64,000 nt of DNA, from assembly GCA_002411345.1 (NCBI GenBank), contig DHSL01000062.1, positions 45,674 to 109,673 of the forward strand, written 5' to 3'. How positions within the stretch are numbered: the stretch's first letter is position 1; the number at the start of each line of letters is the position of its first letter. Of the stretch, positions 8,936 to 18,227 are shown one piece after another. The DNA comes from Bacteroidales bacterium UBA5287 (lineage in GTDB: Bacteria; Bacteroidota; Bacteroidia; Bacteroidales; Dysgonomonadaceae). The notes under the pieces were generated by a model. That model was not told the DNA's origin. It was given only the letters and a program-made list of their open reading frames with translations, and did no database searches. Made by a program: the position numbers and the translations under genes.

Positions 8936-10237
8936 TTAAAACTCCAATACCACTACAAAATCAGTATCATTTGGAATTTCATCCAGTTGTAAAACGATAC
9001 CATCTTTTTCCTTTGAATATTTTATAGTTTTTTTATCCAGAAACGATTTAGCCGAACGCACTTTTTTCCCCGTCAAAGGTAAAAAAAGCTTATTGTTTTG
9101 AAGATTTATGATATGCACAAACAATTTATTACCATTTTGTGTAGTAACCCCCCATTCTTGCGGAGCAATCACTCCCCCACGCGTATTGTAAATAGATTCA
9201 CCATAGACTTTGAGCCAATCCCCGATTGCGCAATACCTTTGAATTGCTATGTCCGGGAACTCCCCATTAGGACGTGGTCCCACATTCATCAGCAGATTTG
9301 CATTATTTCCAGCAGCTTTTATTAAATAATGAATCAATTCTTTTTCCGATTTATAATTCAAGTCAGTGATGCTGTATCCCCAAGTATTATTCATTGTTTC
9401 GCACGTTTCGAGCGGCAATTGTCCGATAGTAGCCGTACCCGAGAACCCCGTTTTATTTTGTCCAGGCAAATCCTTTTCGAATGTTTGTCCATCCTCCCCC
9501 TCCAAAGGCGTTAAATGATGATTATTGATAACCAAACAACCAGGTTGAATACTATGAATAAGGTCATAAATCTCTCTAATTTTCCAATCAAATTCCGCCG
9601 GTTGATCCCAGAGTCCATCGAACCAGATTGCCCCTATTTCACCGTAGTTAGTAAGCAGTTCCGTAATTTGATTCTTCATAAACCGGTGGTAAGAATCCCA
9701 ATTTCCTTTTTCTGTACGTCCTACCCCATGCCCTGTTCTTCCCAGCGGATAGTAATCATTTCGTGTCCAATCCAGAAGTGAATAATAAAAATGCAGTTTG
9801 ACGCCCTGTTTATGACATTCGTCCGCCAGTTCCTTTATTATATCCCGTTTGAAAGGCGTTGCATCCACAATATTAAATGGCGATTGTTTAGTTTCGAACA
9901 TTGAAAATCCATCGTGATGCCGAGATGTTATGCAAATATATTTTGCACCCGATGCTTTTACGTCCGCCACCCATTTAGCCGCATCATATTTAGAAGGATA
10001 AAACCCTTGGGCCAGTTTAGCATATTCATTATGATTAATATTCTTATTATTCATTATCCATTCCCCGTCGGCCATCATGCTGTAAATACCCCAGTGAATG
10101 AACACCCCGAATTTCATGTCTTGAAATTCCTCTCTATTTTTCAGATTATCGTTAGTTGGAACATAAGATTGCTGTGCCATAGACAAACAAACAAATAAGA
10201 ACGATACAACTACAAGTAGTGTATATTTTTGTTTCAT
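8936..10237 (-). CDS. Alpha-L-fucosidase, glycoside hydrolase family 29
   Basis: Removes alpha-L-fucose from glycans with retention of configuration. The protein has a signal peptide (cleavage near CLSMAQ, residue 21) and the GH29 catalytic domain with KFGVFIHWGIYS, SRHHDGFSMF and the nucleophile segment GAIWFDGLWD (the Asp after WF). Also visible is NVGPRPNGEFP, typical of the family. Its 433 residues fit the short form without an extra carbohydrate-binding domain. It should work in the periplasm or at the cell surface. No SusC/D pair or other glycan gene lies beside it, so it is not in an obvious polysaccharide-utilisation locus. A good TTTG-21-TACTTTTG promoter precedes it, diverging from gapA. 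Confidence 0.93.
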   Translation of the reverse strand: MKQKYTLLVVVSFLFVCLSMAQQSYVPTNDNLKNREEFQDMKFGVFIHWGIYSMMADGEWIMNNKNINHNEYAKLAQGFYPSKYDAAKWVADVKASGAKYICITSRHHDGFSMFETKQSPFNIVDATPFKRDIIKELADECHKQGVKLHFYYSLLDWTRNDYYPLGRTGHGVGRTEKGNWDSYHRFMKNQITELLTNYGEIGAIWFDGLWDQPAEFDWKIREIYDLIHSIQPGCLVINNHHLTPLEGEDGQTFEKDLPGQNKTGFSGTATIGQLPLETCETMNNTWGYSITDLNYKSEKELIHYLIKAAGNNANLLMNVGPRPNGEFPDIAIQRYCAIGDWLKVYGESIYNTRGGVIAPQEWGVTTQNGNKLFVHIINLQNNKLFLPLTGKKVRSAKSFLDKKTIKYSKEKDGIVLQLDEIPNDTDFVVVLEF

Positions 10238-10284
10238 AGTAACATTGTTTTTTTTATGATAATTATTAAATTAGTATTAATATT

Positions 10285-10317
10285 CAAAAGTAATAAATTA
10301 ATTTTACTTATTCCAAA
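10285..10317 (-). promoter_or_regulatory. Promoter of the fucosidase gene
   Basis: On the minus strand TTTG (10317-10314) is followed after 21 bases by TACTTTTG (10292-10285), matching both Bacteroidota promoter boxes at normal spacing. Confidence 0.65.
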
Positions 10318-10371
10318 AAAATGTTATCTTTTTCATTCATATCCATATTTAGATTTTTTGATGTAATATTT

Positions 10372-10403
10372 TTTTGTTAAACGCAAAAGATTTTGTATTT
10401 TTG
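10372..10403 (+). promoter_or_regulatory. Promoter of gapA
   Basis: TTTG at 10373-10376 is followed after 19 bases by TATTTTTG at 10396-10403. This matches both boxes of the Bacteroidota consensus and predicts a leader of about 55 bases. Confidence 0.75.
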
Positions 10404-10464
10404 CGCTGCCAATAAAAGAGATTGATTTTAAGTATTATCTTAACAAATAAATTTTCAAAAAATT

Positions 10465-11475
10465 ATGATTAAAGTAGGTATTAATGGATTTGGACGCATT
10501 GGACGTTTGGTATTCCGTGCTGCTCAAACAAGAAACGACATTCAGGTTGTAGGAATCAACGATTTGCTTGATTTAGATTACATTGCATACATGTTGAAAT
10601 ATGACACTGTGCATGGTCAATTCAACGGATCTATTGAAATTAAAGATGGCAACCTTGTTGTAAACGGAAAAAGTATCCGTGTTTCTTCAGAAATGGATCC
10701 TAACAATTTGAAATGGAATGAAATTGGTGCTGACTATGTAGTTGAATCAACCGGTATTTTCCTTTCAAAGGACAAAGCTCAGGCACACATCAACGCTGGT
10801 GCAAAATATGTAATTATGTCTGCTCCATCAAAAGACGATACAAGAATGTACGTTTGCGGAGTAAACGAAAAAACCTACACAAAAGGTGAACAATTTGTAT
10901 CTAACGCATCTTGTACAACCAACTGTTTAGCTCCTATCACAAAAGTATTGAACGATAAATTTGGAGTTATTGAAGGTTTGATGACTACTGTTCACGCAAC
11001 AACTGCAACTCAAAAAACTGTTGACGGTCCTTCTAAGAAAGACTGGCGTGGTGGTCGTGCTGCTGCCGGCAACATCATCCCATCATCTACCGGAGCTGCA
11101 AAAGCTGTAGGTAAAGTTATTCCTGAATTGAACGGTAAATTAACAGGTATGTCACTTCGTGTTCCTACACTTGACGTATCAATTGTAGACTTAACCGTTC
11201 GTTTAGCAAAAGAAACCACATACGCAGAAATCTGCCAAGCTATGAAAGAAGCTTCAGAAGGCGAATTAAAAGGTATTCTTGGTTACACTGACGAAGCAGT
11301 TGTTTCAAGTGACTTTGTTGGCGATACTCGTACATCAATTTTTGATGAAAAAGCAGGTATCCAATTGAGCCCAACTTTTGTTAAAGTACTTGCTTGGTAC
11401 GATAACGAATGGGGTTATTCAAACAAAGTATTGGATTTGGTTGCTCACATGGCTTCAGTTAACGGCGACAATTAA
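10465..11475 (+). CDS. gapA: Glyceraldehyde-3-phosphate dehydrogenase
   Basis: Glycolytic enzyme that oxidises and phosphorylates glyceraldehyde 3-phosphate with NAD+. The Rossmann start is VGINGFGRIGRLVFRAA, and the catalytic cysteine lies in SNASCTTNCLAP (Cys150). HATTATQKTVDGPS and the C-terminal WYDNEWGYSNKVLDL are also present. Its 336 residues match the family. Codon use is noticeably cleaner than in its neighbours, as expected for a highly expressed gene. It is monocistronic, with its own promoter and a strong terminator (11509-11538). Confidence 0.98.
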   Translation: MIKVGINGFGRIGRLVFRAAQTRNDIQVVGINDLLDLDYIAYMLKYDTVHGQFNGSIEIKDGNLVVNGKSIRVSSEMDPNNLKWNEIGADYVVESTGIFLSKDKAQAHINAGAKYVIMSAPSKDDTRMYVCGVNEKTYTKGEQFVSNASCTTNCLAPITKVLNDKFGVIEGLMTTVHATTATQKTVDGPSKKDWRGGRAAAGNIIPSSTGAAKAVGKVIPELNGKLTGMSLRVPTLDVSIVDLTVRLAKETTYAEICQAMKEASEGELKGILGYTDEAVVSSDFVGDTRTSIFDEKAGIQLSPTFVKVLAWYDNEWGYSNKVLDLVAHMASVNGDN

Positions 11476-11508
11476 TTTGAAATTGTTATCGATTAATTAT
11501 CATAAGAA

Positions 11509-11538
11509 CGTCCACTTACAAGTGGGCGTTTTTTTATT
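11509..11538 (+). terminator. Rho-independent terminator of gapA
   Basis: CGTCCACTT, loop ACA, AGTGGGCG, then TTTTTTTATT. A compact stem with a proper U-run, 34 bases after the gapA stop. Confidence 0.85.
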
Positions 11539-11579
11539 GCAACAAATTGAAAATATTTCAGTGAATTCTGAAATTTAAT

Positions 11580-11587
11580 TATCTTTG
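11580..11587 (+). promoter_or_regulatory. Promoter -7 box of the DUF853 gene
   Basis: TATCTTTG, an exact TAnnTTTG box, 37 bases before the start codon. Confidence 0.55.
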
Positions 11588-11623
11588 TTCACAAGTAGTT
11601 TAACCAAATAAAACGCTTATATT

Positions 11624-13162
11624 ATGTTCGACAACAATAAACGAGCTTTTATAGCCATCAACGATGAAGCAGATATTTGTCTGATTCCCAAAATGGCCAA
11701 CCGTCACGGACTTATTACCGGAGCTACAGGAACAGGAAAAACCGTTACCTTACAAACACTTTCCGAGACATTTAGTGAAATGGGTGTCCCCGTATTTGCC
11801 GCAGATATGAAAGGCGATTTGTCCGGTGTTGCAAAATCAGGAGGTAATAAAGAAAGTGTAACCAAACGAGTTGACAGTTATAAGCTTGGTGAAAAAGGAT
11901 TTGAGTTCAAGTCCTTCCCCGTGAAATTCTGGGATGTTTTTGGTCAGCAAGGTCATCCTGTGCGAACCACAGTCACTGATATGGGTCCACTGTTGTTAGA
12001 GCGTCTATTAAATTTGAATGAAACCCAAGGAGCCGTATTGAATATCGTTTTCAAGATAGCAGACGACAACAATTTATTACTCATCGATTTAAAAGACTTG
12101 CAAAAGATGTTGCAATATGTTGGAGACAACCGTTCAGAATTCACCACAGAATACGGAAATATCGCTCCTGCAAGTATAGGAGCTATTCAACGCGGATTGA
12201 TGCGACTTGAAAGCGAAGGTGCCGACAAATTTTTTGGAGAGCCAGAGCTAGAGATTACCGATTTTATTCAGACCGAAGAAGGCAAAGGCGTAATTAATAT
12301 TTTAGCAGCCGACCAGCTGATGAATTCCCCTCGTGTCTATTCAACTCTATTATTATGGATGCTTGATGCATTATATGACACCCTTCCCGAAGTAGGAGAT
12401 TTGGAAAAGCCCAAGTTAGTCTTCTTTTTTGATGAAGCCCATATGCTCTTTAATGATATGCCACGAATATTACTTGAAAAAGTAGAGCAAGTAGTCAGGT
12501 TAATTCGTTCAAAGGGTGTCGGCATATATTTTGTGACCCAGAATCCCGCAGATATACCAGAAACCATATTAGGTCAGCTCGGTAATCGAGTTCAGCATGC
12601 GTTGCGCGCTTATACCCCAAACGATCAGAAAGCAGTTAAAGTAGCAGCAAACACATTCAGGGCAAATCCCAAGTTTGATACCGGAGAAGCCATCACCCAG
12701 CTTAATACCGGCGAAGCCCTTGTTTCCTTTCTCGATGAAAAAGGAGCACCTCAGATGGTAGAAAGAGCATTTGTTCTTCCCCCACAAGGTCAGATTGGTC
12801 CTATTACCGTAGGAGAACGCGATCAACTTATCAAAAGTTCTTTGATCTATGGAGTATACGAAAAATTAATTGACAGAGAATCAGCTTTTGAAATACTATC
12901 AAACAAACAGAATCTGTTAGAGGAAGAACGTCAAAAAGCTATTGATGAAAAAGAACGTCTCCAGAAGCAAAAAGAAGAGTTAAAAGCTCGACAAGAAGCA
13001 GAAAAAGCAGAGAGAGCCGCAGAAAGGGAACGTAAAGCAAATAGAGGAATCCTTGGAGATTTTGTTGAGCAAGTAGGTAAAAGTGCCACTCGACAGATAT
13101 CATATCAGTTAGGAAAAACCATTACCCGTTCAATTTTTGGAGGATTATTTGGTAGAAAATAA
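11624..13162 (+). CDS. HerA/FtsK-like ATPase of the DUF853 (YjgR) family
   Basis: A 512-residue P-loop ATPase with Walker A GATGTGKTVTLQTL near residue 35 and Walker B KLVFFFDEAHMLF near residue 265. Polar motifs RSKGVGIYFVTQNPADIPE and LGQLGNRVQHALRAY follow, as in the HerA/VirD4/FtsK superfamily. The C-terminal quarter has a charged coiled coil (about residues 425-475) and a GILGDFVEQVGKSATRQI tail typical of DUF853. There is no signal peptide. Family members occur in many bacteria and their job is not settled. The DUF5687 gene starts 20 bases downstream on the same strand, so the two may share a transcript. Confidence 0.88.
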   Translation: MFDNNKRAFIAINDEADICLIPKMANRHGLITGATGTGKTVTLQTLSETFSEMGVPVFAADMKGDLSGVAKSGGNKESVTKRVDSYKLGEKGFEFKSFPVKFWDVFGQQGHPVRTTVTDMGPLLLERLLNLNETQGAVLNIVFKIADDNNLLLIDLKDLQKMLQYVGDNRSEFTTEYGNIAPASIGAIQRGLMRLESEGADKFFGEPELEITDFIQTEEGKGVINILAADQLMNSPRVYSTLLLWMLDALYDTLPEVGDLEKPKLVFFFDEAHMLFNDMPRILLEKVEQVVRLIRSKGVGIYFVTQNPADIPETILGQLGNRVQHALRAYTPNDQKAVKVAANTFRANPKFDTGEAITQLNTGEALVSFLDEKGAPQMVERAFVLPPQGQIGPITVGERDQLIKSSLIYGVYEKLIDRESAFEILSNKQNLLEEERQKAIDEKERLQKQKEELKARQEAEKAERAAERERKANRGILGDFVEQVGKSATRQISYQLGKTITRSIFGGLFGRK

Positions 13163-13182
13163 AATCTCCAAATTCAAGACAA

Positions 13183-14667
13183 ATGATTGAACGCGACCTT
13201 TTAAGACAACAATGGCTGAAGCAATATAGAGCACCCGGATTTTATAAGAATTTGGTGGTCAATATCCTTCTATCCATCACAGGATTGTATTTTGCATTTA
13301 TTTTGGTGGGTTTGGGCTTGTTGTTCCCAGTAATAGCCAAGGAAGCTGCACCTGAACAAGCAGCGTCAGATGTATTAAATGGATTGATTATCTACACAGG
13401 CTTGGGAGTGCTTATTTTCCGTTATTTTATGCAATCTCTGAACACTGTCGACCAGCAACCTTATCAGATTTTGCCAATCAAACGTAGCACTTTAGTTAAT
13501 TATGTTTTACTAACGCCATTGCTTAATCCATTCAATTATATTTCTCTTCTGTTTTTTGTACCTGTCTCAATTTCTATTATATCAAAATCTTATGGCGTTT
13601 GGGGGACATGTCAATTCATTTTCATGAATATTTTCATGATTTGGTTTAACGTTCTTTTTGCTACTTGGTTAAAACGAAAATACGAATCCACTTTATGGGG
13701 CACACTTTTTATAATGCTCATAGCAGGTGGATTATTCCTTCTCGAATACTTTAAAGTGTTTTCGTTATTCGATATATCAAAAATATCTCTACATTTCCTC
13801 TTGTCCAAAAATTTTGGCATAGCACTCATTTTAACATTTCCATTGATTGCTTTTGCGTTGAATAAACAATATTTCAACAAGAATTATTATACCGAAAAGT
13901 TTACCCGAAAGGTTTTATCAACACGATCGCACACAGGAAGCAATGCTTTCTTTGAACGCTTTGGCAAGGTGGGCGAAATTATAATGCTGATGATTAAGCT
14001 CGTATGGAGAAACAAACGTACAAAATCAACATTAACAGTTTCATTATTATTTTTATTGTATGGTTTTTTAGGTTATAGTGGACTATATGACGATTCAAAG
14101 GGATTTATGTATTTCGTGGCAATGATTGTAGCAGGAAATTTCATGCTGATGTTCAGTCAATGGTTGATCAGCTGGAATGGTTCACATTTTGATTCGCTCA
14201 TGACAAAAAGTATTGATGCGCGTGAATATATTAGTGCTCATTATTTTCTGATGTTATTTTTAAATGTCATTAGCTTTATTATTACCACTCCTTATTTCTT
14301 TTTTGGTAAATATGTTATATTTCTACAAGTTTCCGCGTTTCTGTTTAATTCGGGGGTTATTCTTCCACTCTGCATGATTTTTGCTACATTTAATACAAAA
14401 CGTTTGGAATTAAATGAAGGCTCAGCAATGAATTATCAAGGAACGACTTACAAGAATTTCATCTATGTTATGATTATTATGATTCTCCCATCGATAATTA
14501 TCGCTGTAGCGAATAAATTGGGCATTGCAAATACCGTTATTTGGATCTATGCTGTTATGGGTCTGATTGGAATAATGTTTACTAAACAACTTATTGATTT
14601 GTGTACACAACAGTTTTTAAGAAGGAAATATGCTTTGTGTGAAGGTTTTAGAAAGAAAGAAGCATAA
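13183..14667 (+). CDS. DUF5687 ABC-exporter permease
   Basis: A 494-residue integral membrane protein with about ten to twelve hydrophobic segments, beginning after a basic N-terminus (MIERDLLRQQWLKQYRAPGF). The layout and the N-terminal sequence match the Bacteroidota family DUF5687, which is found next to ABC ATPases. The ATPase gene follows 19 bases downstream, so this should be the membrane half of a two-gene ABC-2-like exporter in the inner membrane. The substrate cannot be deduced. The family call is good, the function limited to transport by association. Confidence 0.8.
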   Translation: MIERDLLRQQWLKQYRAPGFYKNLVVNILLSITGLYFAFILVGLGLLFPVIAKEAAPEQAASDVLNGLIIYTGLGVLIFRYFMQSLNTVDQQPYQILPIKRSTLVNYVLLTPLLNPFNYISLLFFVPVSISIISKSYGVWGTCQFIFMNIFMIWFNVLFATWLKRKYESTLWGTLFIMLIAGGLFLLEYFKVFSLFDISKISLHFLLSKNFGIALILTFPLIAFALNKQYFNKNYYTEKFTRKVLSTRSHTGSNAFFERFGKVGEIIMLMIKLVWRNKRTKSTLTVSLLFLLYGFLGYSGLYDDSKGFMYFVAMIVAGNFMLMFSQWLISWNGSHFDSLMTKSIDAREYISAHYFLMLFLNVISFIITTPYFFFGKYVIFLQVSAFLFNSGVILPLCMIFATFNTKRLELNEGSAMNYQGTTYKNFIYVMIIMILPSIIIAVANKLGIANTVIWIYAVMGLIGIMFTKQLIDLCTQQFLRRKYALCEGFRKKEA

Positions 14668-14686
14668 ATATTAAAAGTTATAATTC

Positions 14687-15382
14687 ATGATTCAAACAAA
14701 TAATCTTAAAAAGTTTTACGGAGGTAATGCCGTTTTGAATATTCAATCCCTTACTATATCCGATGGAGAAAGTTTTGGGTTAGTCGGCAATAATGGAGCC
14801 GGTAAGACCACCTTCTTTCGTTTGATACTTGACTTGATAGAAGCTACCGAAGGCGAAGTATTGATTGACGGAGAGAAAGTAGCGCTACGTGATGATTGGA
14901 AAAAGATTATCGCTTCCTATTTAGATGAAAGTTTCCTAATAGATTTTTTAACCCCAGAAGAGTTTTTCTCCTTTTCCGGAAAAACCTATGGCATGTCTGA
15001 TGGTGATATCGCAATATTCTTAGAAACCATGCAAGACTTTTTCAATGGAGAAATCATTGGAACAGGTAAGTTGATTCGTGATTTATCTAAAGGAAATCAG
15101 AAAAAAGTAGGCATTGCCTCCGCCCTTTTACCTAATCCCAAGATATTAATTTTAGACGAACCTTTTACTGCATTAGATCCCTCATCTCAAATACGTTTAA
15201 AACGGATACTTAACCAGTTACAAGCTACAAATCAAACAACAATGTTGATTTCCAGTCATGATTTAAATCATGTGACCGAAGTCTGCAAGCGAACCGTTGT
15301 ATTAGAGAAAGGATTAGTAGTTAGAGATATTCAGACTGACTCAGAAACATTAAAAGAATTAGAGTCATATTTTGCTGTATAG
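14687..15382 (+). CDS. ABC transporter ATP-binding protein
   Basis: A single cassette of 231 residues: Walker A GLVGNNGAGKTTFFRLI near residue 30, signature LSKGNQKKVGIASALL near residue 130, Walker B ILILDEPFTALDP and the switch histidine in LISSHDLNHV. The LSKGNQKK signature is that of ABC-2 type exporters. It pairs with the DUF5687 permease directly upstream. A bidirectional terminator (15455-15476) follows. Confidence 0.92.
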   Translation: MIQTNNLKKFYGGNAVLNIQSLTISDGESFGLVGNNGAGKTTFFRLILDLIEATEGEVLIDGEKVALRDDWKKIIASYLDESFLIDFLTPEEFFSFSGKTYGMSDGDIAIFLETMQDFFNGEIIGTGKLIRDLSKGNQKKVGIASALLPNPKILILDEPFTALDPSSQIRLKRILNQLQATNQTTMLISSHDLNHVTEVCKRTVVLEKGLVVRDIQTDSETLKELESYFAV

Positions 15383-15454
15383 TTTTAAACTGAAAAATAC
15401 ATTCTGTTTTTTAATTGTCAGTACATAAAATCTAGTTATAGGAATACTAACAAA

Positions 15455-15476
15455 AAGACCGAAACGGTTCGGTCTT
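15455..15476. terminator. Bidirectional terminator between the ABC and YpfJ-like genes
   Basis: AAGACCGAA, loop ACGG, TTCGGTCTT: a perfect 9-bp stem with flanking A and T runs, lying between two convergent genes. Confidence 0.75.
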
Positions 15477-15502
15477 AATATATTCTTCAGGATATCATTC
15501 GA

Positions 15503-16375
15503 TTAATTTAAACTCGGATCATTAAAAGTATTCCCCTGATTTATATCCCCAGTCTGATATCCTTTTTTAAACCAATACGACCTTTGTGCAGAAGTTCCAT
15601 GTGTGAATGAATCAGGAACTGAATACCCCATTGATTTCTTTTGCAACGTGTCATCGCCAATAGCATTTGCAGTCCCCAGTGCCTCTTCAAGATCCCCTTC
15701 TTCAAGAGCAATGATGCCCATTTTGACCGCATTATTAACCCATAAACCGGCGAAGAAATCCGCTTGAAGTTCCAGTTTTACATTCAGTTTATTGTATTCC
15801 GTTTCACTTATTTTTCCTCTATATTGTTGCATCTGATCTAATATGCCAAGGAGTCTTTGCACATGATGTCCCACTTCGTGAGCAGTAACATAAGCCATTG
15901 CCAAGTCGCCAGAAGCATTAAATTCCTTATCCAGTTGGTGAAAAAAATCCAAATCAATGTAAATACGATAATCGCCAGGACAATAAAATGGTCCTATTTG
16001 TGCCGAAGCCCCACCACACGCAGAAGTAGTCTGATCTGTATAAGTCACCAGAATAGGATCTTCATATTCTGTATTCAGTTGATCTTTAAAGATCTCTCTC
16101 CACACATCGTTTGCACTATTGAAAACGCCCAGTGTAAAGACTTTCAGTTCTTCATTTTCTTTTGCAGTTGCCGGATCAACAACCATTTCCGTTGATTGAT
16201 CACCCGTCATTCTATTTACAGTTTCAACCGCATCAAATGGGTTTTGTCCTAAAAGCAAAGCTATAAGTGCGACAATTACAACACCAATACCTCCAATTGC
16301 GGCACCTTTTTTTGATCTTTGTCCTCTACGATCCTCATAATTTTGAGAGCTATCGTTTCTGTTTATCCATTTCAT
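15503..16375 (-). CDS. Neutral zinc metallopeptidase, YpfJ family
   Basis: A member of the putative neutral zinc metallopeptidase family (PF04228). One N-terminal membrane anchor (AAIGGIGVVIVALIALLLG) follows a polar start, so the catalytic part is probably outside the inner membrane. The active site is VTAHEVGHHVQRLLG (HExxH). The conserved CGGASAQIGPFYCPGD, which carries two cysteines, and ELQADFFAGLW, with a further acidic ligand, follow the family pattern. Its length of 290 residues is normal. I start at ATG 16375 (MKWINRND); an ATG three codons upstream (16384) is possible. A TATTTTTG box lies at 16418-16425. The substrate is unknown. Confidence 0.9.
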   Translation of the reverse strand: MKWINRNDSSQNYEDRRGQRSKKGAAIGGIGVVIVALIALLLGQNPFDAVETVNRMTGDQSTEMVVDPATAKENEELKVFTLGVFNSANDVWREIFKDQLNTEYEDPILVTYTDQTTSACGGASAQIGPFYCPGDYRIYIDLDFFHQLDKEFNASGDLAMAYVTAHEVGHHVQRLLGILDQMQQYRGKISETEYNKLNVKLELQADFFAGLWVNNAVKMGIIALEEGDLEEALGTANAIGDDTLQKKSMGYSVPDSFTHGTSAQRSYWFKKGYQTGDINQGNTFNDPSLN

Positions 16376-16417
16376 ATTGAGCAAATCATGACAGATTAAA
16401 AACTTATTGTTTCAGTG

Positions 16418-16425
16418 CAAAAATA
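16418..16425 (-). promoter_or_regulatory. Promoter -7 box of the YpfJ-like gene
   Basis: The minus strand reads TATTTTTG, an exact TAnnTTTG box, about 45 bases before the start. Confidence 0.55.
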
Positions 16426-16446
16426 CATATTAATCAATATATAGCA

Positions 16447-16484
16447 CAAAAAAAAGAGCAACTTTATAATGCAAGTCGCTCTTC
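16447..16484 (-). terminator. Terminator of the DUF1080/TPR unit
   Basis: On the minus strand AAGAGCGACTT, an 8-base loop, AAGTTGCTCTT (one mismatch), then a T-run. It lies 19 bases after the DUF1080 stop. Confidence 0.75.
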
Positions 16485-16502
16485 CTTTATATTTGATTAC
16501 GA

Positions 16503-17237
16503 TTATAGTTCTTTTATTTTAATATTTCTGAACCAAACTGTGTATCCATGATCTTGTAATCCGATGAATCCATCTTTTGAGATACCCTCTTGAAAACCAG
16601 GGAAATCTTTGAACTTACTGTTTTGCACTAAATTATCCCATTCAGGAGTCCATAAAGTATATTCAACCACTTTTATACCATTTTGAATGTGCGCCACTTT
16701 ACCATCTTTTACTCGAATAACGATATTATTCCATTGTCCAGTAGGTTTAACAGATTTAGGATCAGCCGGGATCATATCATATAAAGAACCAGCCATATGG
16801 CTAGCCACTTTATTATCACTTGCGTTTTCATTATCAAGAACCTGTATTTCCGGAGCAGCGAAATAAATTGGTTTACCCGGTACTTCGCGTACATTATAAA
16901 ATATTCCAGAATTTGCCTGATCACTTGCTTTCCAATCGATAGACAATTCAAAATTCTTGAATTTCTTATCAGCGAAGATAATATCTCCACCGCCACCGCT
17001 TCCAAGGCGCGATGGATCAGCAGGGAATACTTTCATTGCACCATCTTCTACAACCCAGTTTTTTGGCATAGTTGTGTTATTTACCTGTCTCCAGCCCGTG
17101 AAGTCCTTACCATTAAACAGTTGTACCCAACCAGCCTTTTTTTCACTTTTAGAAAGTTCGTTTGTTTTAGAAACTTTAGTTGATGAACAAGAAATCATCA
17201 ACAGTACCATCATAGCATACAATAAGTTTGTTTTCAT
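16503..17237 (-). CDS. DUF1080 lipoprotein (3-keto-disaccharide hydrolase family)
   Basis: A lipoprotein signal (VLLMISCSST, lipobox Cys near residue 17) precedes a DUF1080 domain, a concanavalin-like jelly roll. Visible family features are WVQLFNGKDFTGWRQV, NSGIFYNVRE and the C-terminal GFIGLQDHGYTVWFRNIKI. Some DUF1080 proteins hydrolyse 3-keto-glycosides, others may only bind sugars; nothing here separates the two. Its 244 residues fit the single-domain form. The start lies 26 bases after the stop of the TPR gene on the same strand, and a terminator follows, so the two are likely one transcript. Confidence 0.88.
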   Translation of the reverse strand: MKTNLLYAMMVLLMISCSSTKVSKTNELSKSEKKAGWVQLFNGKDFTGWRQVNNTTMPKNWVVEDGAMKVFPADPSRLGSGGGGDIIFADKKFKNFELSIDWKASDQANSGIFYNVREVPGKPIYFAAPEIQVLDNENASDNKVASHMAGSLYDMIPADPKSVKPTGQWNNIVIRVKDGKVAHIQNGIKVVEYTLWTPEWDNLVQNSKFKDFPGFQEGISKDGFIGLQDHGYTVWFRNIKIKEL

Positions 17238-17263
17238 TTTTCAAGTTTAAATATATTAATAAT

Positions 17264-18094
17264 TTAATCGGTTTTCTTTATCCATTCATCAGCTATAACC
17301 GGATCATATCCAAGTTTTTTAGCATATTCAAAATCAGCTTTTGCCGCAATTTTATCATATTGATCCAGACGTACCCTGCCCCTTAAGATATAAAAATAAG
17401 GATTATCTTTTTGCTGTTGTTCAATAGCCCTAAGATCCGCAGCCGCTTTAAACGCTTGATTTAAGTTCACATAACATTCCGCCCTATTGAGATAGAGAGC
17501 ATTATTAAAGTCTTTTGAGCTATCAATTAATTCAGTATATACCTTTTCCGCTTCTGCCCAGTTATCATCTAATTTATAAAGTAATGCTTTGCTGAGTTTT
17601 GAAAACATATTCTGTGGATCAATCACTTCCACATGGCTAAAGTCGCTTTCCGCAGCTGCTCTATCGTTATTATCCAAGTGCAAAATACCCCTTCTATAAT
17701 ACGCTTCAATATTTGTAGGATCAATACTAATTATTGTACTATAATCTTTCATAGCACTATCCAGTTCACCAATATCACACAAGAGTGAAGCCCTGTTATG
17801 TAACACAAGTACAGAATCAGGAGTATTTGGTAAAGATGCAGACAATGAAAATTTTGCATCGTTATATTTTCCAAGGTGCCTTTGAATAATACCTAAATTC
17901 AGCAACAGGACCGAGTTGTTAGCATTTGAAGGATCGATCTTCATTGCCTGATATAAAGATTGTTCCGCACTATCCAGTTGATCACGTTCTAGAAAGTCGG
18001 CTGTTTTTTGCACCAATCGGCTATATTCGGAAGTTTCCTGGCTTGAGATATGAAAACACGAAAGTATGAAGATCAGACACAAAATGAATCTCAT
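17264..18094 (-). CDS. Secreted tetratricopeptide-repeat protein
   Basis: A 276-residue protein with an N-terminal signal (MRFILCLIFILSCFHISSQE) and then TPR units, for example EQSLYQAMKIDPSNANN, AMKDYSTIISIDPTNIEAY and AESDFSHVEVIDPQ. The Cys in the signal (ILSC) could be a lipobox, so it is either a lipoprotein or soluble in the periplasm. It is transcribed from the minus-strand half of the palindromic divergent promoter at 18130-18166 and probably together with the DUF1080 gene. The partner is unknown. Confidence 0.82.
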   Translation of the reverse strand: MRFILCLIFILSCFHISSQETSEYSRLVQKTADFLERDQLDSAEQSLYQAMKIDPSNANNSVLLLNLGIIQRHLGKYNDAKFSLSASLPNTPDSVLVLHNRASLLCDIGELDSAMKDYSTIISIDPTNIEAYYRRGILHLDNNDRAAAESDFSHVEVIDPQNMFSKLSKALLYKLDDNWAEAEKVYTELIDSSKDFNNALYLNRAECYVNLNQAFKAAADLRAIEQQQKDNPYFYILRGRVRLDQYDKIAAKADFEYAKKLGYDPVIADEWIKKTD

Positions 18095-18129
18095 ATATAT
18101 TATCTTTTTAATTGAAACTTGTTTGCGGA

Positions 18130-18166
18130 CAAAAATACTGCAAATTATTGTATTTTTGCAGTATTG
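18130..18166. promoter_or_regulatory. Palindromic divergent promoter for the TPR and MutS-like genes
   Basis: TATTTTTG occurs on the plus strand at 18151-18158 and on the minus strand at 18137-18130. The two boxes sit in one inverted repeat: AATACTGCAAA (18134-18144) and TTTGCAGTATT (18155-18165), all 11 pairs matching. Each promoter's -33 region therefore overlaps the other promoter. Confidence 0.7.
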
Positions 18167-18227
18167 TAATTAATAAAGAATACAACAAAAGAGTTTTCTA
18201 TAAAAAATTAATCTCATCAAAACTGAA

